From assembly GCA_907163375.1 (NCBI GenBank), contig CAJQUW010015437.1, positions 1,178,001 through 1,242,000 of the forward strand: a DNA stretch of 64,000 nt, given 5' to 3'. A model generated the notes under the pieces. The model had not been told where the DNA came from and did not search any database. It saw nothing but the letters and a program-made list of their open reading frames with translations. Below are positions 55,906 through 64,000 of the stretch, one piece after another. The DNA is from Prostheceraeus crozeri (taxonomy: Eukaryota; Platyhelminthes; Polycladida; Euryleptidae). The position numbers and the translations under genes were made by a program. Within the stretch, counting starts at the first letter, position 1. Each line of letters opens with the position of its first letter.

Positions 55906-58851
55906 GGCATTTAGATTTCATAGCAAGAACTCATGTGCATGGGTCACCGCAAAAAATTCGAAAACGAACCAATATTCTGAAGCATAGCTTTGTATTCATG
56001 CACATAACTCTTATCGATGAATCTTTTCGAAATGAATTGCATAATAATTCAATACACATTTTATACTAATTTAATATGCACCATTCAGCGATGTGAATGA
56101 CTTCCTGAGTCAATTTTCCGTGTAAGTAATACAAGTGGAATCGCAATGGAGAACTCAGAATATCTTAAATCCGTTTTAGATATCTCTCGTCACACCATGG
56201 TCTGAACAATACAGCAACAAATTGTAATTTAGTTGAAATGAAAGTGACGAAAAAATGTGAAATAGACAATCCCGCAATGTGGTTTCCGAGATGGAATTGA
56301 ATCAACACATCATTCCAGTATCGACAAAGAAATATTTGCTCATGTTGATTTGATGTGGAAAACGAATGCCCACGCTTCCTCAAATCAGCATTCACTAACT
56401 TGAATATCTTTGAACGATGTTTCAGCAAATATTATAGGCCGTCAACTGAAATGTGTTTATCTAATATCTACCCAAAATTGTTATTGCAAAGTATGTTGCG
56501 TATAAGCTAGTGTAACCGTCATACACTTTCGTTGCTCTTGACTGAAAAGCGATTCATATTCGTTTGTTTGTGGGGCAGTTGTGAATCTGGATTTCCTATC
56601 TATCGAAGAAGGCCTTGACAACCTTTTAAGTGTGGCATGGTGCATTAAACTGTTGAAATGTAAACCAGTTAGTGCCGTACTGCTTTGAGCCTTGTTACAG
56701 TAAACAAGTTACCAGAACTTTCATGCATTTCTCACTTCGCATTCCACCCTCCACAATAAGACGGCAACCGAGGCAATGAATGATGCGAACAACGAAAGAA
56801 CTCCTTCTAAAGCAACAACCGTCTGACCTCGTTCAACGTGGACAAGAACGAAAAACGGGAAGTAAGTAAGACCGCAATGTGGAGGTGATTATAGAAGCTT
56901 GAAGAATGATAATCACACAAAACAGTGAAATACCTCGGTGGTCCAAGATATCTGAATAGTCATCTTGAAGATGGATTGTGCTTCATTCGTCTGTAAGGTT
57001 CATTTGGTTTAGTACCGTACCTCCACCGTTCTGTAGTACATGTGATAGATAATCCAAAACTAATTTTAGTCAAAAATTACATTCATAATTTCATATGTTA
57101 TCGATTTCATCACACCGTGAGAACTGTCACATCGTGAGAACATCCGGGATAAAGGAGAATCCGATTTCTGTTTCATAGGCTCAACCACAGGCCACAGCAC
57201 CATCACCAGTCTGAAAAAACGTGCGACTTTTAATTCATAGTAAAAGGCTCATCTTTTCAATGCTACGAATATTAACTAAGCCATATTCACAAACTTTGGT
57301 TTAGAAATCGTCATTTGAATGGACATGCTAGTGCGAATGAGAACACGTCTGTAGACGATCGATTTTCCCTGGGACTCAATTAGATAATGGGAAAACGATT
57401 TTATAGGTTTATGCGGTCCGTATATAATTTACTAGGTATCGTGGATGATTACAACCAATTGTACTTTTGAACATGAATTTTCATGAGACGACAAATGCCA
57501 AGGGCGAATATCAACAGGATTATATATTTTCATTTATGGCATTTTCAACCAGTTTGAACCAGCTAGTAAACCAGTTTGAAAAACTCTTAAATTGTGGCTA
57601 AGTAAATAAATAAAGATACTAATCAGGTTGTTTAATCGTATTCTGGATTAGCAATACGAATTAAACGCGAAAAACGTCGGATCAAATTGCCATGCAAAAA
57701 ATGTGCGATTGGCAAGACTTGAACCTACGACCCAAAGTTATCATCATCTAGACTTTATGAACCATAGAAGTTGATAATAGTACACTAGAATGGAAGTTTG
57801 ATATCTTGCCTATGTACAATGATGGCACATGGAAAAATCTATGGTTTATAGATCATATTCGATCTAAAACATTGTATCATAGTGAAATTATTTGCCAAGT
57901 TGGTTGTGGAAGTTGTTGACACCTAATTACAGGATTTTCATGAAGAGAATTGCAAGTGAGATGGCGGCATTGTTTCATGTGAAATAGCCTACTATTCCAT
58001 GGATTAATATACTGTCTATTTGTAGCAGTCACTGACAATTTTTCCAATGTTTCAATATTAGAATGCGAATAAAAAATTGGTTCACAAAGTTATAATTGAA
58101 AGTGGTCGGTGTGCTGTTTGTAAGAACATCTAAAGTATTCAAAGATAGAAAGTCTAATTATTGGATAATTTGTTCTTCAAGCGGCAAAGAAACCTGGCTC
58201 TTTTCTGGAATAAACACATTGAAAGTTTCTTTACCGACAATCAATTGTCAAATAAATGAAACGTCGCTGTAACTTTTCAATTAATCATTGAATGACACAT
58301 GTGATATTTTGGAAACTGATATTCGAATGCATGTAGAGATTTTGAAAATTATTCAAATTTAGTGAACAGGGGAACCCTTTAAAGTAAAATGAATACTTTC
58401 CGATCTCTTGGCCTCTGATTTCAAGCTGGAGCAATGCATGTTCTGTAAATCGACATTACAAGTTGCGTATGTGTCTGATTATACTATTGATGGATTATCG
58501 GAGCGATATTTCAAAAATGATGAAGGTACAGAACGTTTGAAAGGATTTCCTTCTTTGTCATCCTGTCGGCGCAGTATTTTGTAAATTCACTATTGCTTTT
58601 GAGTACATGATCTTTGGACAAGGACCAACAATCCAGATCAAGAATTGGCCTGATAAATATAAATGCCAATCAAAAAACATGGAAGCCAGATCGCACAAGT
58701 TGCATTTTGCCCCAACTAAGTTCCCTGGCGTGTGCCATAATTTTCATGCGACTTCCATTCTAGGACTTTCTATGGTATTGTTAATTTCTGTGTTATGAAC
58801 TATCTATTTCTGGATGGACAATTATCAGTGGATTGAAGTAGATGCGAGGGT
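55906..58851. other. no gene recognised; possible DTD 3' exon region
   Basis: DTD exon C can splice onward into this stretch via CAA|GTATGT, but no terminal exon is recognisable. A hydrophobic minus-strand frame near 56745-56905 was considered and not accepted. Confidence 0.35.
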
Positions 58852-58914
58852 TCATCGGAGTTGAAAAATGTTTAAAGTAGCTGGAATCCATGAATAATTA
58901 GACAATAAACATAC

Positions 58915-59015
58915 TTGATGGGATGCTTTTTGTTTGGTAGATGGAGATTCTAAAGTTATCGTCACTGGTCCATCATTTTCAATGCTGACTGACATCTTAG
59001 CACCGAACACGCCAT
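58915..59015 (-). CDS. DTD1: DTD exon C
   Basis: Acceptor CTTTTTCAG. Contains NDGPVT. Donor CAA|GTATGT, or read-through to TGA at 58852. Confidence 0.85.
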
Positions 59016-59377
59016 CTGAAAAAGTGGATGATGATTCAGGTCAAAAGTTACACAAACTTAATGCAGAAAAAATTACAGACCTTTAATTCTATCGGGAGAG
59101 TGTAACTGTCCGAGACGCCGTATAAGTGACTGATATGCTTCGGCTGATTTGTCAGGATGCATTGCATGATGAAAGTCCAGCTTATTGCCCTTCAAAACGC
59201 TGTAGAGAGTAAACTATAGAACAATTCGGCAATTACAAACGAATACAATTAAGTATATAATAGCGACTCACTTGACTGACACATAATACTTCTAAACCGA
59301 GATCCTTCACACTCTTGTCCCATCGCTTATCGCCCTCAGCATTAGGGAAGAGGCGCAAATTCAGGATTTTCCGGGCA
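58915..59377 (-). CDS. DTD1: D-aminoacyl-tRNA deacylase, partial (three exons)
   Basis: Removes D-amino acids mischarged on tRNA. Exon A is 59377-59272 (ARKILNLRLFPNAEGDKRW, then DKSVKDLGLEVLCVSQ), exon B 59213-59081 (FTLYSVLKGNKLDFHHAMHP to RLGQLHSPDRIK) and exon C 59015-58915 (DGVFGAKMSVSIENDGPVTI to STKQKASHQ). Donors GTGAGT, GTCTGT and GTATGT and acceptors all fit, and phases agree throughout. Both hallmark motifs are intact: SQ-x-TL (split by the A/B junction) and N-x-GPVT, which carries the Gly-cisPro specificity element. About 50 N-terminal residues are missing upstream. If exon C is terminal, the frame stops with TGA at 58854-58852. The DTD1 paralogue is the best guess. Confidence 0.9.
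59081..59213 (-). CDS. DTD1: DTD exon B
   Basis: Acceptor TTGTTCTATAG, donor AAAG|GTCTGT, phase 1. Confidence 0.88.
59272..59377 (-). CDS. DTD1: DTD exon A
   Basis: Acceptor TTACTTCACAG, donor CAA|GTGAGT. Enters with one base of a split codon. Confidence 0.88.
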
Positions 59378-60159
59378 CTGTGAAGTAAAGCAGCTTATGC
59401 GTGTGAATTGGCAGTTCACCCAGAGATGTATTTCTGCATTCTCATTAAATAACATGAGGTTCGTATAAATAAATTGACACGCATTTAACACGTGTATGAA
59501 ACATATAAGATATATGATAAGCACGGTTCCCGCGCTCTTTCAACAATGGCATTCCAGGACTTTTCAGGCCATTTTTGATAATTTCCAGAACCTAAAAATT
59601 GCTAGAAATTGCAACTATTTTCAGCCACGGATAGAGACCAGCATCTTTGCAGTTCCTCCCGATAAATAGCGAAAATTCATTACTGAAGTTATACATGTAG
59701 TTAAACAGTAGGATGTGAAAGTTAATTCAAAGTTAAAAACCATTTACCTCTATGCCCTCTTTCTCTCAATCATGAACACTAATCCTCTCACTGCTTCACA
59801 TATCACATGGTGACTACTAAGTAAGAGTTGAGATTAAGGAGGGTAGAACACCGTGTCTCCGTTCATAATCCTATTTAGGCGGAGATTTCTCATAGAAAAT
59901 GATTAATAAAAAATAAATGATTAGTAAACACCATTTCATCAGTAGGTATATATATTCCTCTTTAACAGTAAAAAGGAAACATGTCTGGAGCTCTGAAAGA
60001 TACTCCAAAAGAGGATGTATCTTCAAAGTATCCAAATCCTTTATCAAGTATTGTAGATGCACTCACTAGTTCGGATTCCAAGATAAATTGTATGATGCAA
60101 ATAAGGCAAATAAGTATGATCTAAGTACAAATAATGCATAACTAATTTTAAAATTTCTG
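59378..60159. other. no gene recognised; upstream DTD exon not found
   Basis: I searched the minus strand for the missing DTD N-terminus (a start resembling MRAVVQR and a GLLVLLG-type strand) without success. A TTCCAGGACTTTTCAGG relic near 59550 resembles the inner ends of the hAT-like element at 30111-31894. Confidence 0.4.
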
Positions 60160-60423
60160 ATGATGTATGCGCAACACATAGGTCAATATGCATTTAGGAA
60201 TCAGAGGACGAGTTCTCCACGTACCTTAACTTTGCAAGCTAGAGAGAAGCACATAACATGTATGTCTACACGTATATGCATTTAGGGAGCAGAGGACATT
60301 TCTCTATATGCCCGGACCTTACAAGTAAGAAAGATGTATGCAACACATAGGCCGATGGCACCATATGCTTTTAGGAAACAGAGGACGAATCCTTCACACA
60401 CACGGCCGTTACAAGGTAAAAAG
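60160..60423. repeat. minisatellite, about three 88-bp units
   Basis: Units share GATGTATGC-CAACACATAGG, TATGCATTTAGGAA-CAGAGGAC and CC-TTACAAG-TA-AAAG. They begin at about 60160, 60250 and 60333, and divergence between units is substantial. Confidence 0.7.
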
Positions 60424-60472
60424 AAAGTCAAATAATATCTTCGATAGGTACTGAGTATTATAAAAGAAAGAT

Positions 60473-60530
60473 GCCAGGACGACGTTTCGACTTGTTCACG
60501 CCTTAGTCCGTATTAGATGAAATCTACAAC
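60473..60530 (-). ncRNA. hammerhead-like motif of a Penelope-type terminal repeat (relic)
   Basis: The minus strand reads ACGGACTAAGGCGTGAACAA then GTCGAAACGTCGTCC. GACT/AGTC and GGAC/GTCC can pair and a GAAAC box is intact, but the CUGANGA box is degraded (CGGACTA). No element body adjoins it, and self-cleavage is unlikely. Confidence 0.4.
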
Positions 60531-61099
60531 TGCACACATGCTAACACTGATTAAACAATGAGAGGTGAGGCGGCGTCAACCGTTCATTGATACCGTATCC
60601 CCCTGGTCATTTCAACAATACTGAGCGAATTTCAATGATGAAGTTCAAGCAATTTCAACCATCCCAGGAACTTAATTGTCGCACCTTGTCTACATGAATG
60701 CTAGCCTTAAGGATTAACTTGTGTGCATCTTGTCTAACCCATATTTAGAGGTAGGAGAATTATATACATATCGATTTTAATAAAACTTGCATGAATTAAA
60801 TACGATGAATTAACAATTTCACACAGATGCATTGACATCAACAGTTGACAGTGCTCGCATTGCTTTCATAGCATTAACAGTGCTCCATTATATAGCTCAG
60901 TATCATTCACTACATATAGAGGAGCCAATTCCGTATAAATTGCATATAAGGGCTTGATAGGGAGCGTGACAATGTAAAAGAACCATTTGATTAGCTCCTA
61001 CGGAGTTCCAAAAAATGACAGAGATGGAAACCGCTAAGGTTAATTCAGATATCAATTCAAAACTCTATGAATAACAAACTATGAGGATGTAAACTTATA

Positions 61100-61370
61100 C
61101 AAAAGTCACATGCCACGTACTACTCTTCTGACTGGTCAACTTGGTATGGTGACCACAACAAAATGAAGCTTCAAAGTCACCTCTCCCCTTACTGGGGGGG
61201 GGGGGAGGGTTGGTCGGCACTGAGAGAGTCAGACCTTTCTGGAGCACTGTGGTACCTTTAGTACGGATGCTCTTCCTGTCGACTTCCAATGACATTTTTG
61301 GGGCTAGATCTCTGGACCAAAAGATCGCTAGGCTAAGTACTTAGCCTCTGTGCCACGGAGACCAACAAAG
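61100..61370 (-). repeat. tRNA-derived SINE
   Basis: The minus strand begins GTCTCCGTGGCACAGAGGCT. TGGCACAGAGG fits the A-box consensus TRGYNNANNNG. A GGTCCAGAGATC about 40 nt on is a decayed B box. The body contains GACAGGAAGAGCATCCG, like the GGAAGGGCATCCG block found in several invertebrate SINEs, and a C-rich run (about 61195-61206), ending near GTCACCATACCAAG. Confidence 0.6.
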
Positions 61371-64000
61371 TTGGCAAAAATTCGAATCAGCTAATCGGTC
61401 GTTCATCACCGATTTAGCAATTGGCATGCTGCTTGTCAAACGGCATTGTCTGAATATGGAAGGATTTACAACATCATCAATCATTAGAATTCTGTGTATT
61501 TATTACTCTCAGAATGAATGGTCATTGAATGAACAAACATTTGACAGTCACAATGCGAAATATGCACGTCTGGCATGCGTGATCATAATCGTAAGAAGCA
61601 AGTCTCATCAGGATTAATTACTACAGTTTGATCAAGAGAAATTTACTCATTTATCATGAATTTAAAATTATTGATTGAATCAATTTTTCGTTAACGACGG
61701 CTACAGTCTTCCTTTTGTAATTTGCTAGAAGAATATTTTGATTTTTTTAAAATTTTGTGTAGCCGATGCTGCCATTAAAAGTAATGTTCCCTTCATAAGC
61801 ACTGCATTTCGTCTGCCACAGCCCTTGTCGAAGTGTTAAGTATAATTTTCTGAAATATAGTTTTCAAAATGTAAAAATTACTTTTCATCAGTTACACAAA
61901 ATTATCAATTAAAATCAAAATCAAGTTATATTACATCAATGCCACTCAAGGAGAATTATTTTTACTTTTCATATTAAGGCAGTAACATAAAAATCAATTA
62001 AATGATATTTCTCCTAAATGACACAATAATCAGCTTCATGCTTTTTGTTATCTAATTCTTCGAACAATTCTAAACATATATATCTTTTATCTAAATTTCT
62101 CGGGGTTTCCATGAATATTTTCATTAATGCGCATAACGTCCAGATGAACCTGGTAACCTGCATCAATAAACCAAAAGAAAATTTACAACAGTGCATTAAC
62201 AGATGATGTATTTTTTAGTAACCGTACTATAAATAGTCTACAGAACTGAGATCGATCTTTATTAATTGCATCTCATTGCACAGGAAACATCCATCATAGC
62301 TTTTTATCCAGGTTAAAGGGAAGCTACCTTCTATGAAAAATGTCACCTACTTTATCCTGCAGAATTTTCAATAGGCTACACCACGAGGCATGGATCAAGG
62401 TAGAGGTTGCACAGCGAAAAAAATAGAAATTTAGATTACTTTAGATAATAAGAGGAAATATAGCAGACCTTCTATGTTTACTCAATTGTCATCATCAGAA
62501 ACTCATCAGACGGAGGAAGGTCGCAACTCGTTATATTCTTAACGCTCTCAATCCGATCAAGGAGGTTAAAATGCATATGTGTAGCGCCGGCCACAGTCCA
62601 CTACGAGGCCAAAATATGCCGACTGTTGCTTGTTGTTTCATCTTTGCATGTATTACATAAAAATGAGTCAGCATCGCCATTATCATTTGGTCATTGAAAA
62701 GGTAAGAAACGTATGGCTTAGGCCCTCCGCTGTAATAACGGTTACTGCAACTACGGTTACCCTGGACAGCATTTACAATTTCATTGTTGTGTATTGAACG
62801 GTACAACTCGCAATTAAAATAATGAATTAAGGAAGCGCTATGTCGATGATAAATTCTATGGGAACGTTTTTGTTGCTCTGATTACTTATTTGATTAAAGC
62901 TAACTGTCCCAGGATTAATGTGAATGGTACTGAATAGAATAACTGAACCATCAAAATCGACGCGCACTACATCATTCTATAACACAATAATGACATAGAA
63001 CAATGAATATGACGATGAATTTTTTACCGAGAATTATTTACTGTCAAAAGCTGTACATAAAAAAATTGCCGGTCTTTAATACAGCTCAATTCAACATTTC
63101 CAATATATCTTATGGTTTTTTTGTCTGAAGATGATCTAAAATTTGATATCGTTGGTCACAGCTGGTCAGTTGTATTGAGGCCCCTTTCAATAATTGCAAT
63201 ATAGCACTGTCTGTGGTGATTCACGAGCAGTGTTCCTACTTGCATTTTTCAAAAAAATTCGGACATCGAAAAAAATTAAGGCATTTTTCCTAAATCGCAA
63301 TTTCATTGTTATGCATATATCTGATCACATTAGGATATTTCCTCGAGTAAAGCACCCTATTTTAAGCTGTTAAGCTCAATTTTAACGCCTATACTTGAAT
63401 CTGACGCTAATTGAAAGCAAATCTGTATCGGAACCAGTACCGACAACATATTGTAGAATGCCATGTATTGTTCGTTTTTAATTCATAACCTAACTTACAA
63501 GCGAAAATTTTAACAAAGCAAACTTACATGTAGGTATTCTAATATAACAGTGCTTATAGTTGATACTCTGAAGCTAGTGTTTGCATGTTTCATTTGTTTT
63601 GCTATTCTTCATAAGTGAATGAATAAAAATTAAAGTCCGTCGTAGCGACTTTGCACGATTTGCTATGAAAATCGAGTAGTGACTACTTGTGAGAAAAGTC
63701 TACGAATTGAAACTTTTGATCAAGACCATTATTTATACCAAATAAGCAAAGTTGAAATCATACTGGCATCCTAGAATTTGTTGGAAATACGTTCGTGGAT
63801 GGCCCTAGCAGTGGCATGTACTCCACAGTTGCAGTCACGGAGTCAAGTCAAAATGGTCCTCCTGCGAAATGGTCTTAAACAGTTAAGATAAAACTAGATG
63901 AGGAAAGAAAACTATGGCACTCCCTTTAGTTTAGCGGCTTAAATAAAATTGAACAGTTAAAAGTAATTACACGGCAATTTCGCGACGCAGTCTCTGTTTC
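61371..64000. other. gene-free stretch to the window end
   Basis: AT-rich, short ORFs only. Upstream DTD exons could lie here or beyond the window; none is recognisable. Confidence 0.4.

Noticed and set aside
56745-56905. Hydrophobic minus-strand frame resembling a membrane-protein C-terminus
   Set aside because: No recognisable family, no clear upstream exon and weak acceptor; one apparent membrane segment in about 50 codons is not enough.
59378-64000. First exon(s) of DTD
   Set aside because: No minus-strand frame with the expected N-terminal strands and matching donor phase was seen; it may lie beyond the window.
1-64000. CRISPR arrays, bacterial operons or phage-like systems
   Set aside because: The window is eukaryotic, with spliced genes and animal transposons; no regularly spaced identical repeats occur.

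Overview
This is eukaryotic DNA, almost certainly from an invertebrate animal. The genes are metazoan, split by GT-AG introns, and lie in AT-rich sequence crowded with transposons. The element set (Penelope-like elements, P, piggyBac, Harbinger, Tc1, pogo-like and several hAT-like transposons, an L2/CR1-like LINE, tRNA-derived SINE-like pieces) is typical of marine invertebrates. The species cannot be named from this window.

Four conserved host genes can be reconstructed, all on the minus strand. Read in their own direction they are: a D-aminoacyl-tRNA deacylase (DTD; exons 59377-58915, 5' part not found), lipoyl(octanoyl) transferase LIPT2 (two exons, 50268-44626), mitochondrial ribosomal protein L39 (MRPL39; two exons, 39955-32931) and kanadaptin/SLC4A1AP (at least six exons, 27430-12820, last exon not found). 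Splice phases agree at every join except kanadaptin exon 4 to 5. In two of the three genes with a visible start, the ATG lies 1-2 nt after a strong 3' splice site. That implies spliced-leader trans-splicing or a 5'UTR intron.

Layout. 1-2.9 kb: pogo-like fragments around a decayed Penelope-like element whose GIY-YIG nuclease lies N-terminal to the reverse transcriptase. 4.5-6.5 kb: decayed multi-exon P-element transposase. 7.4-9.9 kb: complete but frameshifted piggyBac element with TTAA duplications. 12.8-27.4 kb: kanadaptin, whose introns carry a Penelope-like element with inverted terminal repeats, hAT-like elements, a palindromic MITE, and a TA-duplicating transposon inside a coding-free Penelope-type inverted repeat with hammerhead-like motifs. 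28-32.7 kb: three hAT-like elements. 32.9-40 kb: MRPL39, whose intron holds an L2/CR1-like LINE split by an apparently intact Tc1 transposon. 41-43.4 kb: non-autonomous hAT-like element. 44.6-50.3 kb: LIPT2, whose intron holds a Penelope-like element with near-identical 345-bp inverted repeats and a perfect 163-bp palindrome. 50.3-51.7 kb: element with long inverted repeats. 53.5-55.9 kb: nearly complete Harbinger element with transposase and Myb-like genes. 58.9-59.4 kb: DTD exons. 60-61.4 kb: minisatellite, hammerhead-like motif and SINE. The rest is intron or intergenic DNA with no recognisable gene.

The host genes are ordinary housekeeping genes: two mitochondrial, one tRNA proofreading, one nuclear/RNA-associated. 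No new functional system is evident. The most interesting content is the transposon biology: permuted and inverted-repeat Penelope-like elements, 6-bp-duplicating hAT-like elements, nested insertions and a perfect palindrome.
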